Notes: generated from the sequence alone by a model not told the origin. Counted from the stretch's first letter, positions 24,240 to 33,981 are shown. The stretch is 64,000 nucleotides of DNA from Curtobacterium flaccumfaciens pv. betae (GCF_026241855.1 NZ_JAPJDC010000001.1:3162001-3226000); one strand, 5' to 3'. Made by a program: numbers and translations.

Positions 24240-24811
24240 TTGCCGCGCTGTTCGATGGCCTCGACGGCGAGCGTCGCGACGACGAGGGCGGAGTTGTTGA
24301 GCCGACCGCCCAGGATCCCCTCGAGCAGCTCTGCCCGCGGGACCCAGCGGGTCACGATGTCGGCTTCTTCCGCCTCGCGCTCGAAGGCGGACTCGGTCGA
24401 CCGAACGCCGCGCGCCCGGTAGATCTGGATGAACTCGTCGCTGCCACCCGAGGACGTGTTGTAGCGGACCAGGGGCTCCCACGTGTCGGCCTCGAGGTCG
24501 GCCTCCTCGCCCAGCTCGCGCTTCGCGGCCGTCAGGTGGTCCTCGCCCTCCATGTCGAGCAGACCGGCGGGCAGCTCCCAGTCGCGCAGCCGCACCGGGT
24601 GTCGGTACTGCTGGATGACCAGGACGCGGCCCTCGTCGTCCTCGGCGTACACGGCGACGGCGCCCGTGTGGTCGATGTACTCGCGGACCATCGAGTCACC
24701 GTTGTACGCGACGGTGTCGCGGCGCACGTCCCAGACGGCGCCCTCGTACACGACGGTGGATTCGGTGACCTCGAAGGAGGCGGACTCGTCAGCGATCGGT
24801 GCGTCTGTCAC
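24236..24811 (-). CDS. Nudix hydrolase, ADP-ribose pyrophosphatase type
   Basis: A 191-residue protein. The Nudix box lies at about residues 82-105, with PAGLLDMEGED leading to the metal-binding core RELGEEADL. The WELPAG motif before it is typical of ADP-ribose or nucleotide-sugar pyrophosphatases. It lies just after pyrG, a common actinobacterial arrangement. The GTG at 24809-24811 has GGAG close upstream, and TTGGAT six bases before the start is a possible -10. Confidence 0.88.
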   Translation of the reverse strand: MTDAPIADESASFEVTESTVVYEGAVWDVRRDTVAYNGDSMVREYIDHTGAVAVYAEDDEGRVLVIQQYRHPVRLRDWELPAGLLDMEGEDHLTAAKRELGEEADLEADTWEPLVRYNTSSGGSDEFIQIYRARGVRSTESAFEREAEEADIVTRWVPRAELLEGILGGRLNNSALVVATLAVEAIEQRGK

Positions 24812-24858
24812 GTCTCCATCCAAGCACGCGCCCCTGACGCGGCGACAGACGGACGGGA

Positions 24859-24949
24859 GCGCGCCCCGCTCAGCGGCAACGCGAAGCGTTGCGCGGGGCG
24901 CGCCGACCGAGCCTGCGAGGGAGGAGTGCCAGCTGGCACCGCGCCTCCC
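24859..24949. repeat. Two hairpins between pyrG and the Nudix gene
   Basis: Hairpin 1: GCGCGCCCCGC at 24859-24869 pairs with 24893-24903, with an inner stem GCAACGC/GCGTTGC. Hairpin 2: GGGAGG (24919-24924) with CCTCCC (24944-24949) encloses the palindrome GTGCCAGCTGGCAC (24926-24939) and includes a GGGAGGCGCG motif on minus (24940-24949). Both lie downstream of pyrG and may stop or attenuate its transcript. Confidence 0.6.
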
Positions 24950-24971
24950 GTCCGATCGTGGAGACCGGCGC

Positions 24972-26687
24972 TTACGCGACCTGCTCCTCGGTCTGCGGGT
25001 CGAACAGGCTCGACGCCTCGTGGCGCTCGATCGCAGCCGCGACGAGCCCCGCGAACAGCGGGTGCGCATCGGTCGGACGCGAGCGGAGCTCCGGGTGCGC
25101 CTGCGTGGCGATGTAGAACGGGTGCACGTCGCGCGGGAGCTCGACGTACTCCACCAGCGTGCCGTCGGGCGACGTGCCCGAGAAGACGAGGCCGGCGTCC
25201 GCGATCTGCTCGCGGTACTTGTTGTTCACCTCGTAGCGGTGACGGTGCCGCTCGGAGGCCTCCGGCGCTCCGTACAGCTCCGCCGCCAGCGAGCCTTCGG
25301 TGAACGACGCCGGGTACAGGCCCAGGCGCATCGTGCCGCCCAGGTCGCCGCCGGCGATGATCTCGACCTGCTCCGCCATCGTCGCGATGACCGGGGTCGA
25401 GGTCTCCGGGTCGAACTCGGTGCTCGACGCGTCGGTCAGACCGACCTCGTGGCGGGCGTACTCGATGACCATGCACTGCAGGCCGAGGCACAGGCCGAGC
25501 GTCGGGATGCCCTGCTCACGCGCGAACTTGAGCGCGCCGAGCTTGCCCTCGATGCCGCGCACGCCGAACCCACCGGGGATGCAGATGCCGTCGACGTCGC
25601 CGAGCTGCTTCGCCGCGCCCTCGGGCGTGGTGCAGTCGTCGGACACGACCCACTTCAGCGTCACCTTGGCGTCGTGCGCGAAGCCGCCGGCACGGAGCGC
25701 CTCGGTGACGGACAGGTAGGCGTCCGGCAGGTCGATGTACTTGCCGACCAGGGCGATCGTGACGGCCTTCTTCGGCTCGTGCACGGCCTTCAGCACCGGG
25801 GTCCACGCGGTCCAGTCGACCGGACCGGCGTCGAGCTTGAGCGCATCGACGATGACCTGGTCGAGGCCCTGGTTGTTCAGCAGCGTCGGCAGGTCGTAGA
25901 TCGAGGGGACGTCCACGGCGTTCACCACGGCGTCCTCGTCGACGTCGCACATCAGCGCGATCTTGCGCTTGTTCGACTCCGACACCGGACGGTCCGACCG
26001 CAGCACGAGCGCGTCGGGCTGGATGCCGATCGAGCGGAGCGCGGCGACGGAGTGCTGCGTCGGCTTGGTCTTCTGCTCACCCGAGGCGTTCATGAACGGC
26101 ACCAGCGAGACGTGCACGAAGAACACGTTGTTGCGGCCGAGCTCGTGCCGCACCTGTCGGGCGGACTCGATGAACGGCTGCGACTCGATGTCGCCGACGG
26201 TGCCGCCGACCTCGGTGATGATGACGTCGGGCTGGGGGTCGTTCTGCGCCTGCTCGCGCATCCGGCGCTTGATCTCGTCGGTGATGTGCGGGATGACCTG
26301 CACCGTGTCGCCGAGGTACTCGCCGCGACGCTCCTTGGCGATCACCGTCGAGTACACCTGACCGGTCGTGACGTTCGCGGCCTGCGACAGGTTGATGTCG
26401 AGGAAGCGCTCGTAGTGCCCGATGTCGAGGTCCGTCTCCGCACCGTCGTCGGTCACGAAGACCTCGCCGTGCTGGAACGGGTTCATGGTGCCCGGGTCCA
26501 CGTTGAGGTACGGGTCGAGCTTCTGCATGACGACCTTGAGGCCGCGAGCCGTGAGCAGGTTGCCGAGGCTGGCCGCCGTCAGGCCCTTGCCGAGAGACGA
26601 GACGACCCCGCCGGTCACGAAGATCTGCTTCGTCACCTTCGGGGTCGAGTTCGAGGAATTGGTACCGCCGCTGAGAGTGTCCGCCAC
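24972..26687 (-). CDS. pyrG: CTP synthase
   Basis: A 571-residue enzyme that converts UTP to CTP with glutamine and ATP. The N-terminal synthase domain starts at [23 protein letters not shown]; the C-terminal glutamine amidotransferase has [12 protein letters not shown] and the nucleophile Cys near residue 400 in [10 protein letters not shown]. About 18 Ser/Thr/Asn-rich residues precede the domain. The GTG at 26685-26687 follows TACGAT by eight bases. A 38-bp tandem repeat lies just upstream. Length and motifs match the family. Confidence 0.96.
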   Translation of the reverse strand: MADTLSGGTNSSNSTPKVTKQIFVTGGVVSSLGKGLTAASLGNLLTARGLKVVMQKLDPYLNVDPGTMNPFQHGEVFVTDDGAETDLDIGHYERFLDINLSQAANVTTGQVYSTVIAKERRGEYLGDTVQVIPHITDEIKRRMREQAQNDPQPDVIITEVGGTVGDIESQPFIESARQVRHELGRNNVFFVHVSLVPFMNASGEQKTKPTQHSVAALRSIGIQPDALVLRSDRPVSESNKRKIALMCDVDEDAVVNAVDVPSIYDLPTLLNNQGLDQVIVDALKLDAGPVDWTAWTPVLKAVHEPKKAVTIALVGKYIDLPDAYLSVTEALRAGGFAHDAKVTLKWVVSDDCTTPEGAAKQLGDVDGICIPGGFGVRGIEGKLGALKFAREQGIPTLGLCLGLQCMVIEYARHEVGLTDASSTEFDPETSTPVIATMAEQVEIIAGGDLGGTMRLGLYPASFTEGSLAAELYGAPEASERHRHRYEVNNKYREQIADAGLVFSGTSPDGTLVEYVELPRDVHPFYIATQAHPELRSRPTDAHPLFAGLVAAAIERHEASSLFDPQTEEQVA

Positions 26688-26735
26688 GGGATTCCATCGT
26701 ACGTCAGAACTGCCGGGAGGCGCGACCTCGGTTCG

Positions 26736-26817
26736 CCGTGGGCGTTGCGCGGGTGGGTGGCCGGGTCCCCGGGCCGTGGGCGTTGCGCGGGTGGGTGGCC
26801 GGGTCCCCGGGCCGTGG
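26736..26817. repeat. 38-bp perfect tandem repeat, 2.2 copies
   Basis: Units at 26736-26773 and 26774-26811 are identical, followed by six bases of a third unit. The array is between recN and pyrG, upstream of the pyrG promoter, and is G-rich on the plus strand. A GGGAGGCGCG motif sits beside it at 26715-26724. Confidence 0.9.
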
Positions 26818-26851
26818 CCGGGTCGGCGGGTAGCACCTGCCTGTGCTGTCG

Positions 26852-28546
26852 TCAGGCCCGCTGGCCGGCCACGTCGAGCAGCTCGCGTGCGTGCTCGATG
26901 CCGCTGGCGCTGTCACCGAGTCCGGAGAGCAGCCGTGCCATCTCCTGCAACCGGTCCTCGCCCTCGAGTCGGCGCACGCTCGACGAGGTGACGGCCCCGC
27001 TGGCGTCCTTCACGACGTTGAGGTGGTTGTTCGCGAACGCCGCGACCTGGGCCAGGTGCGTGACGACGATGACCTGCGTGCGCTCGGCGAGCTTCGCCAG
27101 CCGTCGGCCGATCTCGATCGCCGCCGCCCCACCGACACCCGCGTCGACCTCGTCGAACACGAACGTCGGCACCGTGGTGCTGCCGGCCATGACGACCTCG
27201 ATCGCGAGCATCACGCGGGACAGCTCACCGCCGGACGCGCCCTTGCCGATCGGCCGGGGGTCGGTGCCGGAGTGCGGCTGGAGCAGAATCGTCACCTGGT
27301 CACGGCCGTGTCGGCGGTACTCGCCGGCGTCGGTGACCTCGACCACCAGCGTCGCACCACCCATCGCGAGGGTCTTCAGCTCAGCGGTCACACGCTTCGC
27401 CAGGTCGGCCGCAGCCTTGGTGCGCGCCGTGGTGAGCGCAGCGGCGGCGGTCTCGAGCGCCTGCTCGTCCTGCTCGACCGACTGCTGCAACGCCGCGATC
27501 CGGTCGTCGTCGCCGTCGAGCTCGAGCAGCCGGTCGCTCGCGCGCTGTCCGTAGGCGATGACGTCGTCCACCGTCTCGCCGTACTTGCGGGTGAGGCCGG
27601 CCAGCAGAGCCCGGCGTTCGTTGATGAGTTCGAGGTCGTGCCCGGCCTCGGGTTCCAGGGAACCGAGGTAGCTCGAGATGCTCGCCGAGGCCTCGGCCGC
27701 CTGGATCCCGAGTTCCGTGAGCTGCTCGAGCACCGGCTGCAGAGCACTGTCCGACGACACCACGCGCTCCACGGCACGGCGTGCGGACTCGACCAGGCCG
27801 ACGACGTCGGAGACACCGTCGAGGGACTCGCTGGACAACGCCTCGTGCGCCAGGGCCGCGGACAACCGGAGCTCCTCAAGGTTGCCCAACCGTTCGGCGC
27901 GCTCGGCCAGCTCGACGTCCTCGCCGGGCTGCGGGTCGGCGGCCTCGATCTCGTCGGAGGCCGCGCGGATCTGCTCGGCCTCGGCGACCCGGTCGTCCCG
28001 GTCGCGGACCAGGACCTCGAGTTCACCGGCGTGCTGCTGCCAGGCGTCGTACGCGGCGACGTACCGGGCGAGTGCCCTCTCGAGCGAGGCTCCCCCGAAC
28101 CCGTCGAGGGCAGCCCGCTGCGCCGTGGCCGAGGTCAGGCGGATCTGGTCCGACTGCCCGTGCACGGTGACGAGCTGGTCGGCGAGCTCACCGAGCACCG
28201 CCACGGGCGCACTGCGACCGCCCACCGTGGCACGGCTGCGCCCCTCGGCGGAGACCGTGCGGGTGAGGATGAGTTCGCCGTCCTCGACGGTGCCGCCGGC
28301 GTCCTCGACGCGTTCGGCGACGGCGTCCTGCTCCGGGACGTGCCAGCGACCTTCGACGACGGCGCTCGACGCACCGCGGCGCACCGAACCGGCATCGGCC
28401 CGCGCACCGAGCAGCAGCCCGAGCGCCGTCACGATCATGGTCTTGCCCGCACCGGTCTCCCCGGTGACGACAGTGAAGCCCGGCCCGAGTTCGAGCGTGG
28501 TCTCACCGATGACACCGAGGTCGCGGATCGCGATCTCCTCGATCAT
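26852..28546 (-). CDS. recN: DNA repair protein RecN
   Basis: A 564-residue SMC-like ATPase that helps repair double-strand breaks. The Walker A loop GETGAGKT is at residues 29-36. A central coiled coil spans roughly 150-370. The ABC signature [12 protein letters not shown] and Walker [13 protein letters not shown] lie near 440-480. The ATG at 28544-28546 has GGAGGACGACC upstream and starts 17 bp after the nadK stop, so the genes are one operon. Confidence 0.95.
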   Translation of the reverse strand: MIEEIAIRDLGVIGETTLELGPGFTVVTGETGAGKTMIVTALGLLLGARADAGSVRRGASSAVVEGRWHVPEQDAVAERVEDAGGTVEDGELILTRTVSAEGRSRATVGGRSAPVAVLGELADQLVTVHGQSDQIRLTSATAQRAALDGFGGASLERALARYVAAYDAWQQHAGELEVLVRDRDDRVAEAEQIRAASDEIEAADPQPGEDVELAERAERLGNLEELRLSAALAHEALSSESLDGVSDVVGLVESARRAVERVVSSDSALQPVLEQLTELGIQAAEASASISSYLGSLEPEAGHDLELINERRALLAGLTRKYGETVDDVIAYGQRASDRLLELDGDDDRIAALQQSVEQDEQALETAAAALTTARTKAAADLAKRVTAELKTLAMGGATLVVEVTDAGEYRRHGRDQVTILLQPHSGTDPRPIGKGASGGELSRVMLAIEVVMAGSTTVPTFVFDEVDAGVGGAAAIEIGRRLAKLAERTQVIVVTHLAQVAAFANNHLNVVKDASGAVTSSSVRRLEGEDRLQEMARLLSGLGDSASGIEHARELLDVAGQRA

Positions 28547-28562
28547 CGGTCGTCCTCCGTGC

Positions 28563-29486
28563 TCATCGGTCGTCCTCGTCGCTCTGGGGGCCGCGCCACC
28601 CGGCGACGGGCAGCTGGAACTTCGCGACCAGGCGGTCGGTGAACGGAGCGTCCTTGAGGCGGGCGACACGCACCGGGTCGGGCGAACGCCGGACCTCGAC
28701 ACGGGCACCCGGGGGCAGGTCGTGGGTCCGTCGGCCGTCGCACCAGAGGACACCGACGCCGCTCGTGCGCCGCAGGACCTCGATCGCGAGCGTGCAGTCC
28801 GGCCCGACGACGATCGGACGGGCGAACAGGGCGTGGGCGCTCAGCGGCACCATGAGCAGCGCGTCGACATCCGGCCACACGATGGGGCCACCACCGGAGA
28901 ACGAGTACGCCGTGGAGCCGGTCGGGGTCGACACGACCACGCCGTCGCAGCCGAAGGACGACAGCGGGCGGCCGTCGACCTCGGTCACGACCTCGAGCAT
29001 CCGCTCCCGCGAGGCCTTCTCGATCGTGGCCTCGTTCAGCGCCCAGCTCGAGTAGACGATCTGGTTGCCGACGACCACATCGACCTGCAGGGTGACGCGT
29101 TCCTCGACGTTGTACTCGCCGGACAGCGCGCGCTCGACCGTCTCGGACAGGCCGTCACGCTCGCTCTCGGCCAGGAACCCGACGTGCCCGAGGTTCACCC
29201 CGATGAGCGGAGCGCCGGTGTTGCGCACGAGTTCCGCCGCGCGGAGGATCGTGCCGTCGCCACCGAGCACGATGACGATCTCGAGCTGGTTCGGCTGGAC
29301 GTCGACGCCGAGGATGTCGACCTTGCCGACCGACGCTTCGGCACGACGGATGTCGGCGTACTCGTCGAAGGGCATGACGGGCGTGAGACCGGCTGCGTGC
29401 AGGAGGTCGCAGACCTCGACCGCAGCGTCGATCGAGTCACGGCGACCCGTGTGGGACACGAGCAGGATGTGCCGTTCGTCACTCAT
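28563..29486 (-). CDS. nadK: NAD kinase
   Basis: A 307-residue enzyme that phosphorylates NAD to NADP. The GGDGT motif is at residues 75-79 and the second substrate motif is seen in ALNEATIEK and CDGVVVSTPTGSTAYSFS. The ATG at 29484-29486 overlaps the tlyA stop by four bases (ATGA). The order tlyA-nadK-recN is conserved in actinobacteria. Confidence 0.95.
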   Translation of the reverse strand: MSDERHILLVSHTGRRDSIDAAVEVCDLLHAAGLTPVMPFDEYADIRRAEASVGKVDILGVDVQPNQLEIVIVLGGDGTILRAAELVRNTGAPLIGVNLGHVGFLAESERDGLSETVERALSGEYNVEERVTLQVDVVVGNQIVYSSWALNEATIEKASRERMLEVVTEVDGRPLSSFGCDGVVVSTPTGSTAYSFSGGGPIVWPDVDALLMVPLSAHALFARPIVVGPDCTLAIEVLRRTSGVGVLWCDGRRTHDLPPGARVEVRRSPDPVRVARLKDAPFTDRLVAKFQLPVAGWRGPQSDEDDR

Positions 29487-30295
29487 GAAGACCCTTCCGT
29501 GAGTTCGGTCGCCCGGACTCTCCATTCTGTCGGATTGCCCCCGACACCGCGCTGGAAGCGGGCCAGGTACTCGTGGTTGCCGTGCGTCCCGACGATCGGG
29601 GACGCGGCGAGCCCACTGGTGCCGAGGCCCAGGTCCCACGCCGCCCACAGCACGTTCATGAGCGCGTCGTTCCGGAGTCCGGCGTCGTGCACGATGCCCT
29701 CGCGCACACCGCCACGGCCCACTTCGAACTGGGGCTTCACCAGGAGCACGAACTCGTCCGCGGGGACGGCTTCGGCCAGCGCCGGCAGCACGAGTCGGAG
29801 CGAGATGAAGGACAGGTCCCCCACCACCAGGCTCGTCTCGACGGCGGCACCGTCGAGCGCCAGGTAGTCGGCGCGCGTGAGGTTCCGCGCGTTCGTCCCC
29901 TCGACCACGGCGACGCGTTCGTCGAGTGCGATGGTGGGGTGCAGCTGCCCGTGGCCCACGTCCAGCGCGATGACCCGGCGCGCGCCGCGCGCGAGCAGCA
30001 CCTGGGTGAACCCGCCGGTGCTCGCACCCACGTCGAGCACGACCCGGCCGGCGGGGTCCACGTCGAACGCGTCGAGTGCGCCGACGAGCTTGCGGGCCGC
30101 ACGCGAGACCCATTCGTCCGCGGCGTCGACCTCGATGTCCGCGTCGGACGCGATCGGCGTCGACGGTTTCAGGACGGCACGGCCGCCCACGAGCACCCGG
30201 CCGTCCTGGATCAGCTTGCTGGCGACGGTGCGCGACCGTGCGAGCCCGCGTGCGGCGAGGAGGGCGTCGAGGCGGACCGGGGTCGCGTCGTGCAC
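29483..30295 (-). CDS. tlyA: TlyA family rRNA 2'-O-methyltransferase / hemolysin-like protein
   Basis: A 270-residue protein. An N-terminal S4 RNA-binding domain (VRLDALLAARGLARSRTVASKLI) is followed by an FtsJ-like methyltransferase with motif I DVGASTGGFT and GDLSFISLRLVLPAL. TlyA methylates ribose in 16S and 23S rRNA, and its loss gives capreomycin resistance in mycobacteria. The GTG at 30293-30295 is chosen; another GTG at 30316 would add seven residues and overlap the upstream gene. Confidence 0.9.
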   Translation of the reverse strand: MHDATPVRLDALLAARGLARSRTVASKLIQDGRVLVGGRAVLKPSTPIASDADIEVDAADEWVSRAARKLVGALDAFDVDPAGRVVLDVGASTGGFTQVLLARGARRVIALDVGHGQLHPTIALDERVAVVEGTNARNLTRADYLALDGAAVETSLVVGDLSFISLRLVLPALAEAVPADEFVLLVKPQFEVGRGGVREGIVHDAGLRNDALMNVLWAAWDLGLGTSGLAASPIVGTHGNHEYLARFQRGVGGNPTEWRVRATELTEGSS

Positions 30296-30308
30296 GGCTC
30301 CGTCCGGC

Positions 30309-30485
30309 TCAGGCACTCGCGGAGCCGCCGCTCTCGAGCCGCGTCCGCAGCTCGTCGTGCAGGGCGGAGAAGGCGTCGGCACGGTCAACGAGCGGCAGGG
30401 CCTCGGCCTCGGCTGTGCGCGCGGCGAAGGCGTCCTGCTGCTCGGGATCGGCGGACGGCTGCTCGGGGTTCGGCACGTCCGACAC
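30309..30485 (-). CDS. Small charged protein in the tlyA operon
   Basis: A 58-residue protein with a Pro/Asp/Gln-rich start and a predicted helix (DAFSALHDELRTRLESG). It begins one base after the HAD gene stop (GTG at 30483-30485) and its stop is 13 bp before the chosen tlyA start. The position fits small helical proteins sometimes found between HAD and tlyA genes in actinobacteria. I do not recognise a function. Confidence 0.65.
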   Translation of the reverse strand: MSDVPNPEQPSADPEQQDAFAARTAEAEALPLVDRADAFSALHDELRTRLESGGSASA

Positions 30486-30486
30486 G

Positions 30487-31476
30487 CTACTCGCCGCCGT
30501 ACAGCTGCGGGTCCACGTCGAGGCCGTAGATGGCCAACCCGGACTCCCAGATGAGCGTCGAGCCGGCACGGAGCCGATCGATGTCCGTCCCGGCATCGAG
30601 CACCCGGACGACGTGCCCGCGCATCGCCACCGTCGAGGTACCGACGGTCACGTACCGGGTGCCGTCCTCGTCCTCGCGCCGCGCCGTCTCCGGGTAGGGC
30701 TGGGACAACCCCCGGAGGTCTTCGAGCACGTAGGTGGGACGCGAGCGCTGGTCGGCCGCGAGCACCTGCTTCGCCTTGTCGATGCCGGTGAGCACGAGCA
30801 CGCTCGGGATACCGGCGTCGTTCGCACCCTTGATGTCGGTGTCCAACCGGTCCCCGATGAACAGGGTGTGACCGCCGCCGAAGCGCTCGAGGGCCGTGTC
30901 GAAGATCGGCCGCTCGGGCTTGCCGGCGACCACGGGCATCCGGCCGACCGCCTGGTGCACGGCGGACACGAGTGTGCCGTTGCCGGGTGCGATGCCCCGC
31001 TCGACCGGGATCGACCAGTCCATGTTCGTGGCCACCCACGGCACGTCCGGGTCCGCCAGTGCGAACGAGGCCTCGGCCAGTTCCTTCCAACCGAGGTCCG
31101 GCGAGAAGCCCTGGATGACCGCGGCCGGGGAGTCCTCGGCACTCGAGGTGACCGTGAACCCGGCTGCCTCGACGATGCTCGACAGGCCGAGCCCGCCGGT
31201 GACCAGGACGGTCGACCTGGCCGGCACCAGGGTCGCGAGCAGCTGGACGCCGGCCTGCGACGAGGTCACGACGTCACCCTCGGACACCTCGAGCCCGTAC
31301 CGCTCGAGGTGCTCGGCGACGTCGATCGGGCGGCGCGACGCGTTGTTCGTGATGTAGCCGACCCGCGCCGTGAGCGACGCCCGGGTCAGGGCCTCGACCG
31401 CGTGCGGGATGGCGTTGCGGCCCCGGTAGACGACGCCGTCGAGGTCGGTGAGGACCACGTCGACGCCGTCGGTCAA
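30487..31476 (-). CDS. HAD-IIA superfamily phosphatase (NagD-like)
   Basis: A 329-residue sugar- or nucleotide-phosphatase-type protein. Motif I is TDLDGVVYRG near the N terminus, motif II is YITNNASR, and motif IV with the cap is KPERPIFDTAL and GDRLDTDIKGAN. The substrate is unknown. The TTG at 31474-31476 is chosen for lack of better choices; GTG at 31456-31458 would shorten the protein by six residues. It follows the repeat protein by 13 bp. Confidence 0.85.
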   Translation of the reverse strand: MTDGVDVVLTDLDGVVYRGRNAIPHAVEALTRASLTARVGYITNNASRRPIDVAEHLERYGLEVSEGDVVTSSQAGVQLLATLVPARSTVLVTGGLGLSSIVEAAGFTVTSSAEDSPAAVIQGFSPDLGWKELAEASFALADPDVPWVATNMDWSIPVERGIAPGNGTLVSAVHQAVGRMPVVAGKPERPIFDTALERFGGGHTLFIGDRLDTDIKGANDAGIPSVLVLTGIDKAKQVLAADQRSRPTYVLEDLRGLSQPYPETARREDEDGTRYVTVGTSTVAMRGHVVRVLDAGTDIDRLRAGSTLIWESGLAIYGLDVDPQLYGGE

Positions 31477-31489
31477 GGCCGCAGACTGC

Positions 31490-33517
31490 TCAGTCGGCTG
31501 CGGAGCCGTCGACGTCGCGGGGGTTGTCGTCGTCGATCTCGCCGGGCTCGTCGGCTGCGGAAGTGTCGTCGTCGAGGTCGTCGAGGGCGGGTTCGTCATC
31601 GAGGTCGTCGGCGGATTCGTCGGCGCCGTCGAGTTCGTCGGTCGCGACGTCGTCGGCTCCGAGGTCATCGGCGTCGTCGTCTCCGGCGTCTCCGTGTTCT
31701 TCGACTTCGAGCGTTTCCTCGACCACATCAACTGTCTCCCAAGCGTTGTCGTCCGCGATTTCGGCGAGGGCCGCTGCCGCGCGGTCCACACGGGCCCACC
31801 ACTCGTCGGCCTCGTCCTGTCGACCGAGCTCCTCGAGCGTGGCCGCGTAAGCACTGTAGAGCGCCGGGGACCACGTGTAGGCGGTGGACGGGTCGAGCTG
31901 TGGAATCTCCAGCTCACCGAGGGCGGCTGTGGGGTTCCCGAGGTCGAGACGAGCGCCGGACATGGCGATCGCGAGCTCGACCTGCACCGGGGTGTCGAGG
32001 GCCGAGCGCTCGACCGAGCGACCGAGCTCCAGTGCCCGCTCCGGACGGCCCAGGCCACGCTCGCAGTCCACCATCATCGGGAGCTGGTCGTTGCGACCGG
32101 AGATCCGACGGTAGGTGCGGAGCTCCCGGAGCGCGGTGGCGAAGTCGCCGAGGCGGTACGCGGTGATCGCGGCCGTCTCCCGGACGACACCGACACGACC
32201 GGCACGACGAGCAGCGCTCAGAGCGTGCTGGTTGGCCGTCTCGGGGTCGTCGTCGACGAAGAGCGCAGCGGCCACGAGGTGACGCGCAACCCAGTCGGCG
32301 TTGTCCTTGCTGAGGGTCTTCAGCTCCATCCGGGCCGCAGGGTCGAGGTCGCGCGCCTGGATCTCCTCGGGGATCTCGGGGTCGTCGTGGCGCGGACGGA
32401 TCGACTTCGTGCCGTAGGGGTCGCGGTCTTCCCAGTCGTCGCGCGCGGCCTCACCGAAACGGGCGCCGGCGTGACGGCTGCCGTCACCGAAACGACGACG
32501 GTCCTCACCGCCGTCGCGGGCCGGGCGGTCCGACGAACCGCCGCGGAACGGACGGTCGGACGAACCACCACGGGCCGGACGGTCGGACGAACCACCACGG
32601 TACGGGCGGTCGGAGGAACCACCACGGTAGGGGCGGTCGCCGTCACGAGCGGGACGATCCGAACCACCACGGTACGGGCGGTCGCCATCTCGGGCGGGAC
32701 GGTCCGAACCACCACGGTACGGGCGGTCCCCGTCACGAGCCGGGCGGTCAGAGCCACCACGGAACGGACGGTCGCCATCACGTCGCGGACGATCTGAGCC
32801 GCCCTGGAAGGGTCGGTCTCCGTCACGGCGCGGCCGGTCCAACGACCCGCCACGGTACGGGCGGTCACCATCACGAGCAGGACGGTCCGAGGAGCCGCCA
32901 CGGTACGGACGGTCGCCATCACGAGCGGGACGGTCCGACGATCCGCCACGGTACGGACGGTCGCCATCACGAGCGGGACGGTCCGACGATCCGCCACGGT
33001 ACGGACGGTCGCCATCACGAGCGGGACGGTCCGACGATCCGCCACGGTACGGACGGTCGCCATCACGGCGCGGACGGTCCGAGCCGCCCTGGAACGGGCG
33101 GTCACCGTCACGAGCCGGACGGTCTGAGCCACTACGGAACGGACGATCGCCATCGCGCCGCGGACGATCGGCACCGCGCGGACCATCGCCGCGCGGCGGC
33201 CGGCCGGAGTCACCACGGTCGCCCTGCCACGACGGACGGTCGTTCCGGTCGCCGGAACGGAACGGACGGTCGCCGTCGCGACGCGGAGCGCTGTCCCGTC
33301 GAGGCGCGCCGTCACGGAACGGACGGTCTCCACCCTGCGGACGATCGCGACGGTCGCCTTCGCGGCGCTCGAACTCGCGAGGACCGGACGACCAACGACC
33401 ATCACTCTGGCCGTCCCGACGCGGAGCGCCGTCGCGACGCGGGAACCGGTCGCCGTCCCGCCGGGGTCGATCTCCGCGGTCCCCGTCGTTCCGCCGCTGA
33501 TCGTCGTCGTTCGCCAC
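31490..33517 (-). CDS. Polyampholytic repeat protein: Arg/Asp/Gly-rich array, helical TPR-like domain, acidic tail
   Basis: A 675-residue protein with three parts. Residues 1-335 are disordered and very rich in Arg, Asp and Gly, holding about 11 units of 15-16 residues with consensus SDRPARDGDRPYRGGS and four shorter 9-residue versions. Residues about 385-590 form a helical TPR-like domain (ALSAARRAGRVGVVRETAAI, PERALELGRSVERSAL, ALYSAYAATLEELGRQDEADEW). The last ~75 residues are almost all Asp, Glu and Ala. The array resembles RGG-type RNA-binding regions. Some Microbacteriaceae homologs are, as I recall, annotated as primosomal proteins without evidence. The GTG at 33515-33517 has AGGAG upstream. 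It lies just after the rRNA operon and heads the HAD-tlyA-nadK block. Confidence 0.85.
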   Translation of the reverse strand: MANDDDQRRNDGDRGDRPRRDGDRFPRRDGAPRRDGQSDGRWSSGPREFERREGDRRDRPQGGDRPFRDGAPRRDSAPRRDGDRPFRSGDRNDRPSWQGDRGDSGRPPRGDGPRGADRPRRDGDRPFRSGSDRPARDGDRPFQGGSDRPRRDGDRPYRGGSSDRPARDGDRPYRGGSSDRPARDGDRPYRGGSSDRPARDGDRPYRGGSSDRPARDGDRPYRGGSLDRPRRDGDRPFQGGSDRPRRDGDRPFRGGSDRPARDGDRPYRGGSDRPARDGDRPYRGGSDRPARDGDRPYRGGSSDRPYRGGSSDRPARGGSSDRPFRGGSSDRPARDGGEDRRRFGDGSRHAGARFGEAARDDWEDRDPYGTKSIRPRHDDPEIPEEIQARDLDPAARMELKTLSKDNADWVARHLVAAALFVDDDPETANQHALSAARRAGRVGVVRETAAITAYRLGDFATALRELRTYRRISGRNDQLPMMVDCERGLGRPERALELGRSVERSALDTPVQVELAIAMSGARLDLGNPTAALGELEIPQLDPSTAYTWSPALYSAYAATLEELGRQDEADEWWARVDRAAAALAEIADDNAWETVDVVEETLEVEEHGDAGDDDADDLGADDVATDELDGADESADDLDDEPALDDLDDDTSAADEPGEIDDDNPRDVDGSAAD
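32514..33131 (-). repeat. Coding tandem repeat array of 45-48 bp units
   Basis: Encodes the SDRPARDGDRPYRGGS units. Units between about 32880 and 33065 are identical or nearly so over 48 bp, which indicates recent duplication or gene conversion. The array is continuous coding sequence with no spacers. Confidence 0.85.
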
Positions 33518-33654
33518 CGTTGCTCCTCATCGCGTGCCCGGTGCAGTGCCTCGGGCGTTCGTCCGCTGTGTCGTTGTGTTGGGTGCCGCGTCGGTCACCC
33601 GACGTCGGCCTCCAGTCCATCACGAACCAGAGCCGGCGTCGAGCGAACGGCGGC

Positions 33655-33730
33655 GAAAACAGAAATGGCCACCGGCCCCGACCGAGAACGAGGGTTTCCC
33701 CTGCGAATTCTCGATGGAGGGCCGATGGCC
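33655..33730 (-). terminator. Terminator of the rRNA operon
   Basis: On the minus strand, GGCCATCGGCCC (33719-33730) pairs with 33667-33679, with an inner stem CGAGAA/TTCTCG. A T-rich tail ATTTCTGTTTT follows. It lies 19 bp past the 5S gene. Confidence 0.75.
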
Positions 33731-33748
33731 ACATCTTTCATACGTTAA

Positions 33749-33867
33749 GTCCGGCGGCGTCCTACTCTCCCACAAGGTCCCCCTTGCAGTACCATCGGCG
33801 CTGAGAGGCTTAGCTTCCGGGTTCGGAATGTGACCGGGCGTTTCCCTCTCGCTATGACCACCGGAAC
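33749..33867 (-). rRNA. rrf: 5S ribosomal RNA
   Basis: About 119 bases with the conserved GGTCATAGCG start region, the CCGAACCCGGAAGCTAAG loop and the GCGCCGATGGTACTGC segment. Ends are placed from the terminal helix (CCGG and CCGG arms) and may be off by a few bases. Confidence 0.95.
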
Positions 33868-33981
33868 ACTCTCGACCAGATCATGCATTTGGTCTCAAAG
33901 CTGTCCCAGCTACCATCTCCCGTGAAGAAGACAGAGCGGTGTATTCAGTTTCGATTCCCGATCGTCTGTCGGGAACCACAA

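Noticed and set aside
24483..27554. 1,023-codon plus-strand frame opposite the Nudix, pyrG and recN genes
   Set aside because: It spans several true genes on the other strand and their gaps. Codon bias and composition are those of a shadow frame.
32514..33131. Possible CRISPR array
   Set aside because: The repeats are contiguous, have no spacers and encode an in-frame protein array.
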